This document shows positions 1 to 7,474 of a stretch of DNA of 37,051 nt, piece by piece. Location of the stretch: NCBI RefSeq assembly GCF_022771645.1, contig NZ_JALFCU010000005.1:1-37051 (forward strand), written 5' to 3'. This DNA is from Selenomonas sp. (lineage in GTDB: Bacteria; Bacillota; Negativicutes; Selenomonadales; Selenomonadaceae). Position 1 is the first letter of the stretch; every line of letters begins with the position of its first letter. A program made the position numbers and the translations under genes. The notes under the pieces were generated by a model, which worked only from the letters and a program-made list of their open reading frames with translations, was not told the DNA's origin and did no database searches.

Positions 1-2
1 AC

Positions 3-245
3 CCCGGATTGATACCTCTCAAAGAGATTTACCACTTTGAAGACTTCCTCACGCATGAAAGAGACTGGCACAGCGCCGTGACCCAAGGGCGCGAACTCCT
101 GCACGTCTATCGTCATGCGGGAGAAGAAGTCATCGTGTGGTACAAGGAAAAGCCGCGGACCACCGTCACGACGCGGCGCGGCATGGGGCTTTACTATTGC
201 TACCTCACATTCAGCAAAAGAAAGGATGCGTATTATCATGAGTAG
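3..245 (+). CDS. Partial small protein of unknown function, 5' end outside the window
   Basis: The reading frame is open to the left edge, so the true start may lie outside. The first internal start is TTG at 9, giving 78 residues. The visible part is rich in charged and aromatic residues (EIYHFEDFLTHERDW near the start, GMGLYYCYLTF near the end) and has no signal peptide or membrane segment. I do not recognise a family. Its stop overlaps the start of the next gene by 8 bases (ATGAGTAG), which suggests translational coupling. Phage tail or lysis modules have this kind of compact small-gene layout, but nothing in the sequence proves a phage origin. Confidence 0.5.
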   Translation, partial: PGLIPLKEIYHFEDFLTHERDWHSAVTQGRELLHVYRHAGEEVIVWYKEKPRTTVTTRRGMGLYYCYLTFSKRKDAYYHE

Positions 246-522
246 CAAATGGGTGGAAATTCGTGACAACATTGTCGACGCCATCGACGTCAAAGACGTG
301 ACAGAGGACGTCAAGCAGCGCGTCACCGCCGCACTCCTCGCCGAAGTCCTGCCGACGATCGAGAACGCCGTCGACGGCTTCACGGCCACGACACGCGAAC
401 AGGCGAAGACCGAAACGGGCTGGTGCAAAATCCGCGACGGCATCGTGCTGCCGCTTGTCATGGAGGGCGCGGTGTTCGTCGTTAAGACCGTGCTTGAAAA
501 GACGGTCACGCAGACAGCTTGA
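238..522 (+). CDS. Small conserved-looking protein of unknown function (94 residues)
   Basis: ATG at 238 follows AAAGGA with a usable spacing and overlaps the end of the preceding gene, so the two are probably one operon. The protein starts MSSKWVEIRDNIVDAI, has a charged helical middle and a more hydrophobic C-terminal third (IVLPLVMEGAVFVVK). The segment WVEIRDNIV near the N-terminus is echoed by WCKIRDGIV at about residues 62-70, so it may contain a weak internal repeat. It could be a small prophage protein next to a lysis cassette, but no holin or lysin is visible. A hairpin follows at once. The function is not recognisable. Confidence 0.6.
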   Translation: MSSKWVEIRDNIVDAIDVKDVTEDVKQRVTAALLAEVLPTIENAVDGFTATTREQAKTETGWCKIRDGIVLPLVMEGAVFVVKTVLEKTVTQTA

Positions 523-547
523 CCGCAAAAACAGAGGTTTTTGCGGT
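522..547 (+). terminator. Hairpin after the first two small genes
   Basis: A perfect 11-bp inverted repeat (ACCGCAAAAAC / GTTTTTGCGGT) with loop AGAG starts inside the stop codon of the preceding gene. The following bases (TTCACTTTC) are only weakly T-rich, so termination may be inefficient. Confidence 0.5.
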
Positions 548-590
548 TTCACTTTCGCGAGGCGCCAAATAGGTTTATTTTTACGGTCAA

Positions 591-619
591 AATCACCCTA
601 TCACTCTGATAGGGTGATT
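591..619. promoter_or_regulatory. Perfect 13-bp palindrome, operator-like
   Basis: AATCACCCTATCA and its exact reverse complement are separated by CTC. The inner half-sites CTATCA / TGATAG equal those of the classical tetO operator, but with 3 instead of 1 central base. No T-run follows, so it is more like a protein binding site than a terminator. No regulator gene is adjacent in the window. Confidence 0.4.
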
Positions 620-650
620 CGATAAGTGTTTTCTGTCGTTGCGTTTTCTG

Positions 651-690
651 TACAAAGAGAGGGCTGCCACACCGGCAGCCCTTTTCTTTG
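651..690 (+). terminator. Intrinsic terminator, probably bidirectional
   Basis: GGGCTGCC (661-668) pairs with GGCAGCCC (674-681) around loop ACACC. The flanks ACAAAGA and TCTTTGT also pair, and TTTTCTTT follows the stem. Confidence 0.75.
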
Positions 691-849
691 TGCGCCGTGC
701 GTGGACGCTGTTAATTCTGCTTCAGTTTCGTGAACTGCATACAAGCAACTTGCTTACTGCTTGCAACTCCCATGAAATCATAGATTGCAGAATGCGCTTT
801 TTGTGGCGAGATTGCAAGATTTGTGAGATAATAAGTGTGTTGAAACGTT
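691..849. other. Non-coding stretch with no recognisable gene
   Basis: This stretch between the terminator and the Pho-box repeats holds no open frame with a ribosome binding site, no tRNA-like fold and no clear promoter. Several short TTGCA/TGCAA words recur (about 740-815) but form no convincing structure. Confidence 0.5.
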
Positions 850-850
850 T

Positions 851-888
851 GTAACAAAGATTTACACACTTTTTACAAACATTCAACA
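851..888 (+). promoter_or_regulatory. Pho-box-like array of four TTNACA-type repeats
   Basis: GTAACA (851-856), TTTACA (861-866), TTTACA (872-877) and TCAACA (883-888) recur with 10-11 bp periodicity, i.e. once per helical turn on one DNA face. This is the architecture known for PhoP/PhoB-family sites, where TT(A/C/T)ACA direct repeats are spaced by about 11 bp. A possible -10 (TATCAT, 909-914) lies 20 bp downstream, or a poorer one (GTATCT) at 899-904. The downstream genes are all phosphate genes, which supports the reading. Confidence 0.6.
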
Positions 889-949
889 ATCCGACCCCGT
901 ATCTGGGGTATCATCAACGTGTAACAGATATGTGAAAGGGGAAACCACC

Positions 950-1936
950 ATGTATGCCATCATCGATGTCGGCTCGAACACCGTCCGCATGAACATCTAC
1001 AAGCTCGAGAATGGCCGCTTCTCGCTCGTCATGGGCAAGAAGGAGTCCGTCGGGCTCGCTTCGTATGTGAAGAACGGGCAGATGCTCCCCGAAGGCGTGA
1101 ACCGCGCTTGCGAGGTACTGACGGAATTCCGCACGATCTTGCAGGATCTCTCCATCACGAATTATCATGTGTTCGCCACGGCGGCGCTCCGCAACGCGGC
1201 GAACAGCCGCGCGGCTGTCGAGGAAATCACAGAGCGCACGGGCATCAAGGTCGAGGTCATCTCCGGCGAGACGGAGGCCGAGCTCGACTTCGTCGGCGCT
1301 TCGCACGCCGTCGAGGTCACGGAAGGCCTCTTGATCGATATCGGCGGCGCATCGACGGAGCTCGTCGTCTATCACGATGGCGAAATCAAGAAGAAAGTGT
1401 CGCTGCCCATCGGCTCGCTGAACACGTACGACCGCTATGTCACGAACCTCTTGCCGAGCCGCGCCGAGCGCAAGGCCATCAAGCAGATGGTGCTGAACCT
1501 CCTGAAGCAGGACGCCGACCTCAACTACGGCGAGTACAAGGTCGTCTGTGGCGTCGGCGGCACGAGCCGTGCGGCGTGCAAACTCAACAATTATCTGTTC
1601 CAGCTGCCGATCTCGAACATGCAGATCAAGGCGCCGAACATCAAGAAAATCCTGAAGCTCCTCGAAAACGAGGAAGGCGAAGCCATCCCTGTCGAGACGC
1701 TCGAAGTGCTGCTGAAGGTCGTCCCCGACCGCGTGCGCACGGTGCTGCCGGGCATGATCATCCTCTACACGCTCGTGAAGCATTTCCACAGCGAGTACGT
1801 CGAGGTCACGCGCGCCGGCGTCCGTGACGGCTACCTCTACCGCTACGTGCTGAAGAACGACGAGCCGTCGCCGGAGGAACTCGCGGGCGGGCAGCCGGCC
1901 GCTGAGCCTGCCGCAGCAACACAGGAGGGTGAATGA
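950..1936 (+). CDS. ppx: Exopolyphosphatase / Ppx-GppA family phosphatase
   Basis: Members release phosphate from polyphosphate ends or hydrolyse pppGpp. The protein has 328 residues, the short form with only the actin-like ASKHA phosphatase domains I and II and no C-terminal HD-type extension. Visible motifs are phosphate-1 loop IDVGSNTVR (residues 5-13), ATAALRNA (77-84), SGETEAELDF (105-114), phosphate-2 loop IDIGGASTEL (129-138) and GVGGTSRA near 204. ATG at 950 is preferred over the upstream in-frame GTG at 932 because AAAGGGGA lies just before it. It overlaps ppk1 by ATGA, so both enzymes are translationally coupled. Whether it prefers polyphosphate or pppGpp cannot be told from sequence, but ppk1 next door favours polyphosphate. 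Confidence 0.92.
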   Translation: MYAIIDVGSNTVRMNIYKLENGRFSLVMGKKESVGLASYVKNGQMLPEGVNRACEVLTEFRTILQDLSITNYHVFATAALRNAANSRAAVEEITERTGIKVEVISGETEAELDFVGASHAVEVTEGLLIDIGGASTELVVYHDGEIKKKVSLPIGSLNTYDRYVTNLLPSRAERKAIKQMVLNLLKQDADLNYGEYKVVCGVGGTSRAACKLNNYLFQLPISNMQIKAPNIKKILKLLENEEGEAIPVETLEVLLKVVPDRVRTVLPGMIILYTLVKHFHSEYVEVTRAGVRDGYLYRYVLKNDEPSPEELAGGQPAAEPAAATQEGE

Positions 1937-4113
1937 GTATGCGGGACATCCGCAGGAAACTGGGCGTGCTCGTGGATGACGATGATGACGATGATGACGA
2001 TGACCGCAAGCCGCAGATGATGGACATCCATCGCTATTCCGGCTCCGGCGTCGACACGAGCTACACGCAAAACCGCGAGCTGTCGTGGCTGCGTTTCAAC
2101 GAGCGCGTGCTCGACGAGGCGATGGATTCCAACGTGCCGCTCTTCGAGCGCATGAAGTTCATCGAAATCTTCACGAGCAACCTCGACGAGTTCTTCATGG
2201 TGCGCGTCGGCAGCTTGTTCGATCTGAAACGCATCCAGCCGGACAAATTGGAAAACAAAGGCGGCATGACGCCGGGGCAGCAGCTCGCGGCCATTTTCGC
2301 CGAGATGCCGCGCCTCTACAAGAAGCGCGACGACATTTACCAGAAGCTCCAGAAGCAGCTGGAAACGCAAGGCATCGTGCACCTCCACGTCGACGATATG
2401 GGGCTCGAGGAGCGGCAGTATTTCGAGCAGTATTTCCGCGAGCAATTGCTGCCCGTGCTTTCGCCGCAGGTCATCGACCTGCATCATCCGTTCCCGCATC
2501 TCGAGAACAAGGAACTGCTTGTCGGCGCGCTCCTCAAGCACGAGCGCCACGTCACGCTCGGCATGGTACCGCTCGCGCCGTCATTGCCGCGCTTCCTGCT
2601 CGCGCCCGGCAACCGCATGGGCTACGTGTTGCAGGAAGAGCTCATCCAGGCGTACCTCGACAAGATCTTCATGAACTATCCGATCATCGACCGCTCGGTC
2701 TTCACAGTCACGCGCGATGCCGACATCAATCCGGACGATGAAGAAGTCGAGTACGGCGAAGACTATGTCAAGCAGATGAAGAATGTGCTGAAGAAGCGCC
2801 GTCTGCTGCCGCCGGTGCGCCTCGAAGTGCAGACGCAGGGCGACAGCCTCGTCGCGCCGTGGCTCTCGAAGCGCCTCGGCATCCCGATGGAGCAGTGCAT
2901 TGTCACGCGTACGCCGCTGACGCTCGGCTACGTCTACGGCCTCGAGGATCATTTTTCCGGCCAGCAGCGCGGAGAGCTCTGCTATCCGCCGTACGACTCT
3001 GTCACGGGGCTCGAACGCTTCGGCGACACGCCGATGATGGACGTCATCCGCAAGCGGGACGTGCTGCTCGCGTATCCGTACGAGGACTTCGGCATTTTCC
3101 TGCAGGTACTGCGCGAGGCCGTGAACTCGAAAGACGTCGTCTCCATCCGCATCACAATCTACCGCGTCGGCAAAGGCCACGTCAAGCTCATGAATTACCT
3201 GATCCTCGCGGCCGAGCTCGGTAAGGAGGTCACGGTGCTCTTGGAGCTCAAGGCGCGCTTTGACGAGCAGAACAACATGGACTGGGTCGACAGCCTGCGC
3301 GATGCGGGCGTGCACATCCTCTATGGTTTCGAGGGTTACAAGGTACACGCGAAGGTCTGCCTCATCACGGAACATCGCGATAACAAAGTGTCGTACCTGA
3401 CATATGTCGGCACGGGCAACTTCAACGCGAAGACGGCGCATCTTTATACGGACTACGCGCTCATGACGGCCGACCAGTCCATCGGGCGCGACGCGGCGAT
3501 GTTCTTCCGCAACATGGGCATCTCGAATCTCAATGGTAATTATGAGAAGTTGCTCGTTGCGCCGTCGTCGCTGAAGCAGAAACTCCTCGTGCTCATCAAC
3601 GAAGAAATCGGCAAGGCCGAGCGCGGCGAGCCCTGCGGCATCCGCCTGAAGGTGAACTCCATCACGGACCGCGAGCTCATCGACGCGCTGCAGAAAGCGG
3701 GTGCGGCCGGTGTGCGCATCGACATGGTCGTGCGCGGCATCTGTTGCCTCGTTCCGGGCCTGCCCGGCCTCACGGAGAACATCCACATCCACAGTATCGT
3801 CGGCCGCTTCCTCGAGCACGGGCGCATCTATGCGTTCGGCCAGGGCGCGCAGACGAAGCTCTACATCGCGTCGGCTGACTGGATGACGCGCAACACGGAG
3901 AACCGTGTCGAGGTCGCCTGCCCGATTGAGCGGCAGGAGCTCAAGGATCAGATTCTCGAGATGTTCGATATCCAGTTCCACGACACGAAAAAAGGCCGCC
4001 GCATCGGCCAGGATGGATGCTATCATCACATCCGGCCCGACAACGGCAGCAATTCCCAAGAGGAATTCATGAAACGCGCGAAAGCGCGCGTCCAGAAGGG
4101 CGCGCCGGAATAA
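1933..4113 (+). CDS. ppk1: Polyphosphate kinase 1
   Basis: It makes polyphosphate reversibly from ATP. At 726 residues it is slightly longer than the usual PPK1 of about 690. The extra length is an N-terminal tail with a run of ten aspartates (residues 15-24). PPK N-domain motif ELSWLRFNERVLDEA follows near residue 50. The catalytic histidines are seen as H472 in GYKVHAKVCLI, which would be autophosphorylated, and H629 in FLEHGRIYAF; their spacing of 157 equals that of E. coli H435/H592. Phospholipase-D-like C-terminal domains are complete. The start ATG at 1933 lies behind AGGAGGGTGA and overlaps the ppx stop. With ppx, pstB and phoU it forms a phosphate-storage operon under the Pho-box-like repeats. 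Confidence 0.96.
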   Translation: MSMRDIRRKLGVLVDDDDDDDDDDRKPQMMDIHRYSGSGVDTSYTQNRELSWLRFNERVLDEAMDSNVPLFERMKFIEIFTSNLDEFFMVRVGSLFDLKRIQPDKLENKGGMTPGQQLAAIFAEMPRLYKKRDDIYQKLQKQLETQGIVHLHVDDMGLEERQYFEQYFREQLLPVLSPQVIDLHHPFPHLENKELLVGALLKHERHVTLGMVPLAPSLPRFLLAPGNRMGYVLQEELIQAYLDKIFMNYPIIDRSVFTVTRDADINPDDEEVEYGEDYVKQMKNVLKKRRLLPPVRLEVQTQGDSLVAPWLSKRLGIPMEQCIVTRTPLTLGYVYGLEDHFSGQQRGELCYPPYDSVTGLERFGDTPMMDVIRKRDVLLAYPYEDFGIFLQVLREAVNSKDVVSIRITIYRVGKGHVKLMNYLILAAELGKEVTVLLELKARFDEQNNMDWVDSLRDAGVHILYGFEGYKVHAKVCLITEHRDNKVSYLTYVGTGNFNAKTAHLYTDYALMTADQSIGRDAAMFFRNMGISNLNGNYEKLLVAPSSLKQKLLVLINEEIGKAERGEPCGIRLKVNSITDRELIDALQKAGAAGVRIDMVVRGICCLVPGLPGLTENIHIHSIVGRFLEHGRIYAFGQGAQTKLYIASADWMTRNTENRVEVACPIERQELKDQILEMFDIQFHDTKKGRRIGQDGCYHHIRPDNGSNSQEEFMKRAKARVQKGAPE
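1975..2004 (+). repeat. GATGACGAT repeat encoding ten aspartates in ppk1
   Basis: Three copies of the 9-mer GATGACGAT plus a terminal GAC. The unit length keeps the frame, so copy-number change would lengthen or shorten the acidic tail of PPK1 without breaking it. Confidence 0.8.
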
Positions 4114-4145
4114 CGCGCATCCAGTTTAGGAGGAACCAGAACACC

Positions 4146-4895
4146 ATGAAAATGAACGTAGAGAAGCTCAACCTGTTCTACGGCGAGCACCAGGCGCTCT
4201 TCGACGTCGACCTGCCCGTGCCGGAGCATCAGGTCGTCGCCCTCATCGGGCCGTCCGGCTGCGGCAAATCGACGTTCCTGCGCACGCTGAACCGCATGAA
4301 CGACCTCATCGACGGCGTGCGCGTCGAGGGTGATATCACGCTTGACGGGGAAGACATCTACGCTCAGAATACCGACCTCGTGGAGCTCCGCAAGCGCGTC
4401 GGCATGGTGTTTCAGCGGCCGAACCCTTTTCCCATGTCCATTTACGACAACGTCGCGTACGGCTGCCGCGTGCATGGCATGAAGGACAAAAAGAAGCTCG
4501 ATGAGATCGTCGAGAAAAGCCTCAAGGGCGCGGCGCTCTGGGACGAGGTCAAAGATCGTCTGAACGCGTCGGCCATGGGCATGTCCGGCGGCCAGCAGCA
4601 GCGCCTCTGCATCGCGCGCGTCATGGCGGTCGAGCCCGAGGTCGTCCTCATGGACGAGCCGTGCTCGGCACTTGACCCGATTTCGACGATGAAGATCGAG
4701 GAGCTCGTCTCCGAGATCAAGAAAGATTTTACCATCGTCATGGTCACGCACAACATGCAGCAAGCCGCGCGCGTCTCGGACTACACGGCGTTCTTCCTGA
4801 ACGGCAAGCTCATCGAGCACGACAAGACGGACGTCATCTTCACGAAGCCGCATGACAAGAAGACGGAAGACTACATCACGGGGAGGTTCGGCTGA
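4146..4895 (+). CDS. pstB: Phosphate ABC transporter ATP-binding protein
   Basis: The ATPase subunit of the PstSCAB phosphate importer, acting at the inner face of the cytoplasmic membrane. The 249-residue protein has Walker A GPSGCGKST (residues 35-43), Q-loop FQRPNPFPMSIYDNVAYG typical of PstB, signature MSGGQQQR, Walker B VVLMDEP and the PstB-specific CSALDPIST. ATG at 4146 is preceded by TTAGGAGGA with a slightly long spacing. It lies 32 bp after ppk1 and its stop overlaps the phoU start by one base (TGATG). No pstS, pstC or pstA is present in this window, so the partner subunits must be encoded elsewhere or be absent. Confidence 0.95.
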   Translation: MKMNVEKLNLFYGEHQALFDVDLPVPEHQVVALIGPSGCGKSTFLRTLNRMNDLIDGVRVEGDITLDGEDIYAQNTDLVELRKRVGMVFQRPNPFPMSIYDNVAYGCRVHGMKDKKKLDEIVEKSLKGAALWDEVKDRLNASAMGMSGGQQQRLCIARVMAVEPEVVLMDEPCSALDPISTMKIEELVSEIKKDFTIVMVTHNMQQAARVSDYTAFFLNGKLIEHDKTDVIFTKPHDKKTEDYITGRFG

Positions 4896-5593
4896 TGGCT
4901 GGCTTGAGCGAAGTGCAGAAGACGCGCCAGGAGTACATCCAGGAACTCGCGAAAGTGCAGGACAAGGTCTATCAGATGGGCCTCCGCGCCGAGGCGGCCG
5001 TCCGCCGCGCGCTCCAGGCGCTCATGGAAAACGACCACGAGCTCGCGACGCGCGTCATGCAAGAGGACGATGAGATTGACGACATGATCGTCGACATCGA
5101 GGACGCCTGCATCCTGCTCATCGCGAAGCAGCAGCCGATCGCCCACGACCTGCGCGTCATCGCGACGGGCTTCAAGATTTCGACGGATATCGAGCGTATC
5201 GGCGATCATGCGTTTGACATCGCGCGCACGGCGAAGTCGGACGGCGAATTGCTCGATGCCGAGCACGCCGCGCTCGTCAAAGAGCTTGGCGATTGCGCCA
5301 TCGAGATGGTCGCGAATGCCATGGAAGCGTACCGTGACGCGAACGTGCGTCTTGCCGATGACGTACGCCATATGGACAAGCGCATGGATGATATCTTCCA
5401 GCGCACGTTCTATTCGCTGTCGCATTTCGTTGCCGAGAACGGCACACGCCCGGAAGAAGCGACGAAGCTCCTCTTCATCGCACGTTTCCTCGAGCGCATC
5501 GGCGACCACGCCGTGAACATCGCGGAATGGGTCGTCTACCTCGAGACAGCCGAGCGCATCCGCACGAAAAAAGCACGATACGAAAAAGATTGA
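4895..5593 (+). CDS. phoU: Phosphate transport regulator PhoU
   Basis: PhoU is a cytoplasmic helical-bundle protein that links PstB to the phosphate-sensing histidine kinase and damps the Pho response. The 232 residues contain the two repeated three-helix bundles with E/DxxxD metal-binding signatures: EDDEIDDMIVDIEDACI with RVIATGFKISTDIERIGDHAFDIA in the first half, and HMDKRMDDIF with FIARFLERIGDHAVNIAEWVVYL in the second. The start overlaps pstB by one base behind GGGAGG. It is the last gene of the phosphate operon, followed by a terminator 10 bp downstream. Confidence 0.96.
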   Translation: MAGLSEVQKTRQEYIQELAKVQDKVYQMGLRAEAAVRRALQALMENDHELATRVMQEDDEIDDMIVDIEDACILLIAKQQPIAHDLRVIATGFKISTDIERIGDHAFDIARTAKSDGELLDAEHAALVKELGDCAIEMVANAMEAYRDANVRLADDVRHMDKRMDDIFQRTFYSLSHFVAENGTRPEEATKLLFIARFLERIGDHAVNIAEWVVYLETAERIRTKKARYEKD

Positions 5594-5603
5594 CAGGATT
5601 GCA

Positions 5604-5640
5604 AGAAAAAGCTCGCCACGCGAAGTGACGAGCTTTTTCT
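5604..5640. terminator. Bidirectional terminator between phoU and the convergent small gene
   Basis: AGAAAAAGCTCG (5604-5615) pairs exactly with CGAGCTTTTTCT (5629-5640). A-run and T-run flank the stem on both sides, so it can serve phoU and the - strand gene ending at 5656. Confidence 0.85.
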
Positions 5641-5655
5641 GTGCCGGTTGGCTGC

Positions 5656-5916
5656 TCAATAAATATGATATTCTTTCCACGGAATCTGGTCGAGGCGGAT
5701 TGTCTTGAGAAAATCAACGATGTCCTTGCGCCCGTAATAGTGCGGCGTGCCATCGCTATCTTGGCTCATGAGGATGATCGGCATGTTCGGGAAGAACTGC
5801 ATGAGCTCTCGGCGCGCGGCGACGAGATTTTGCGTGTAGCGCGTGATTTCCGGCCGGACGGCGATGATAGCGAACGTCACGCCTTGTTCGATGATGACAG
5901 CACCGTGCAGCGTCAT
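5656..5916 (-). CDS. Small conserved-looking protein of unknown function (86 residues)
   Basis: On the - strand, AGAAGGTG lies 7 bases before ATG at 5916, which decides this start; an upstream in-frame ATG at 5967 would add 17 residues but has a poorer site. The protein reads MTLHGAVIIEQGVTFAIIAV at its start and ends in QIPWKEYHIY. It contains a compact mixed alpha/beta pattern with ELMQFFPNMPIILMSQD and YYGRKDIVDFL, and no signal or membrane segment. It might be a small stand-alone cytoplasmic domain. I do not recognise the family. It converges on phoU and is divergent from the next gene. Confidence 0.7.
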   Translation of the reverse strand: MTLHGAVIIEQGVTFAIIAVRPEITRYTQNLVAARRELMQFFPNMPIILMSQDSDGTPHYYGRKDIVDFLKTIRLDQIPWKEYHIY

Positions 5917-6124
5917 GGAACGCACCTTCTTTTCAAAAACTTCTTGCAACCGAAATATTCGCGGCATGCGAGGCGGATTCCTGCAAATGTCTGCGGTTTT
6001 TGTGCGGTCCGGCAGACCGCGCGCGTGTTTATCTTTTGTTTTGAACTCTTCCAGTTTCTTTTGAGCTCGCCTTGTTATGCTGGATGCATCCCAAAGAAAC
6101 CGACGAAGAACAGGAGGATCGTTC

Positions 6125-6994
6125 ATGGAACAAGACTCATGTACTACAGATAAAACAGAACAGAAACGCAAACCGCGCATGACGCGGTTCGCCGGCTGCC
6201 TCAAGCATCTCCATGCGGCCAGCGTGATCCGTAGCTGTACGGCGACGGCGCTCATGGTTGTCGGCGCGCTCGCACCGTTCACGCTCGTGCACGGCTTCGC
6301 CGCGCCGCCGCAGGATCGTCCGAGCCGCGCCGTGATCGCCGAGGTCGCGAACCTTTCGCAAAATGACATCGAGCTGGCGCGCGGCTTCACATCACAGCCG
6401 CGTGAGGAAGCGCGGACGCGCACAAGCAAAACGCTCGCAAAAAAACTCCTGGCGCAGGCGGCAGCTGTGGAGAGCTCCGTCACTCAGGACATGAAACGCT
6501 ATGAAAGCGAGACAGCGAAGCTCATGGGGCTCGATTACCGATTCAAAGGCGAAGAGAGCCTCGCACGCAAGATCGAGAACGATGCCGAGGCGCAATCCGT
6601 TTCTGTCGAGCAGGCGGCAGATGGCGTGCACGATGTCCTCCGTTACACACTGGCTGTCGACCACGACCGCTATCAGGAGACCGTGCCGCAGGTGCTTGCG
6701 AGTCTCACGGACGCGGGCTACCGCGTGCAGAAATTCAACAACGCGTGGGGCGGAAGGTATTACCAAGGCGTCAACGTCCAGCTCGTGAGCCCGGACGGCG
6801 TGCCCGTCGAGCTCCAGTTCCACACGCCGCAGTCGTTCGCCATCAAGCAGGCGTCGCACGGCGTCTACGAGATCCGCCGCGACAAGAGCGCGACGGCAGA
6901 GCAGAAGGACCGGGCGAAACGCTTAAGCCTCGCGTACAACGCGCAAGTAAAGATGCCGGAGGGCGCGGACGCGCTCGCCTGGCCGGCCGCATAA
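6125..6994 (+). CDS. Secreted or membrane-anchored protein with RelA/SpoT-like nucleotidyltransferase fold
   Basis: The 289-residue protein begins at ATG 6125 behind AGGAGGA. A basic N-region is followed by a hydrophobic stretch (about residues 39-58, TALMVVGALAPFTLVHGFA), a long signal peptide or anchor. After a helical part, residues 138-240 resemble the RelA/SpoT synthetase core: YRFKGEESLARKI, DVLRYTLAV (170-178; D170 and R173 at the place of the conserved D..R), YYQGVNV (212-218), and VELQFHTPQSF (228-238), matching the family pattern of Y.G.. then E.Q.RT. Related domains are known in phage head proteins and secreted toxins. The substrate is unknown and activity is not proven; an N replaces the usual H after the Y.G motif. 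A terminator follows. Confidence 0.7.
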   Translation: MEQDSCTTDKTEQKRKPRMTRFAGCLKHLHAASVIRSCTATALMVVGALAPFTLVHGFAAPPQDRPSRAVIAEVANLSQNDIELARGFTSQPREEARTRTSKTLAKKLLAQAAAVESSVTQDMKRYESETAKLMGLDYRFKGEESLARKIENDAEAQSVSVEQAADGVHDVLRYTLAVDHDRYQETVPQVLASLTDAGYRVQKFNNAWGGRYYQGVNVQLVSPDGVPVELQFHTPQSFAIKQASHGVYEIRRDKSATAEQKDRAKRLSLAYNAQVKMPEGADALAWPAA

Positions 6995-7014
6995 AGCACC
7001 GTTTCACGGACATA

Positions 7015-7048
7015 AAAAAAGCTGTTGCAGGATTGCAGCAGCTTTTTT
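7015..7048. terminator. Bidirectional terminator
   Basis: AAAAAAGCTGTTGCA pairs with TGCAGCAGCTTTTTT around loop GGAT with one mismatch. It ends the RelA/SpoT-like gene on + and can also end rpmB on -. Confidence 0.85.
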
Positions 7049-7080
7049 GTTTCTGATATTTTGCGCAAAAGATCAGAAAA

Positions 7081-7272
7081 TCAGAGGGCGCGCTCGACTT
7101 TGCCGGAACGGAGGCAGCGCGTGCAGACGTTGATGCGTTTGACCTCACCGTCGACGACCGCGCGGACGCGCTGGATGTTCGGCTTCCAGGAACGCTTCGT
7201 TTTCAGATGCGAGTGGCTGACGTTGTTGCCGGACAGCTCGCCTTTGTTGCAGACTTCGCAAACATGTGCCAT
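7081..7272 (-). CDS. rpmB: 50S ribosomal protein L28
   Basis: L28 is a small protein of the large ribosomal subunit. The 63 residues match the family length. It is the zinc-ribbon (C+) form, with CEVC at residues 5-8 and CTRC at 50-53. Typical L28 text is GNNVSHSHLKTKRSWKPNIQ. On the - strand AAGGAGGTG precedes the ATG at 7272. It is a single-gene unit with its own promoter at 7371-7399. Because C+ and C- forms are often exchanged under zinc limitation in bacteria, a zinc-free paralogue elsewhere is possible but not visible here. Confidence 0.96.
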   Translation of the reverse strand: MAHVCEVCNKGELSGNNVSHSHLKTKRSWKPNIQRVRAVVDGEVKRINVCTRCLRSGKVERAL

Positions 7273-7370
7273 GTCGATACACCTCCTTGCTCGATGTTGT
7301 TATGAAATCTGGGTTTTGATTTCATGATGGAATTGCAGCAGGAGACCCCGCTCCCGCACACAATAAATGT

Positions 7371-7399
7371 AGTATAGCATAACAAAACGGGGGATGCAA
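7371..7399 (-). promoter_or_regulatory. Promoter of rpmB
   Basis: On the - strand: -35 TTGCAT (7394-7399), 17-bp spacer, -10 TATACT (7371-7376) preceded by TGC (extended -10). This leaves a leader of roughly 90 bases before rpmB. Confidence 0.7.
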
Positions 7400-7474
7400 G
7401 TATTTTTCCTTGACAGCACGTCAAGATATCGCACTTGCGTTGCAATCGTTTGTGCTTGTAGTACCAGATACGGC

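Noticed and set aside
639..854. Small + strand open frame over the terminator and Pho-box approach
   Set aside because: It runs through a terminator hairpin, has no ribosome binding site and an unlikely Cys/Arg/Leu-rich composition.
2581..4059. Long - strand open frame opposite ppk1
   Set aside because: It is a by-product of GC-rich codon use; its translation is Arg/Asp/Val-rich without motifs, and ppk1 on the + strand is complete. The same holds for the long - strand frames opposite ftsK, the AGCS gene and ffh.
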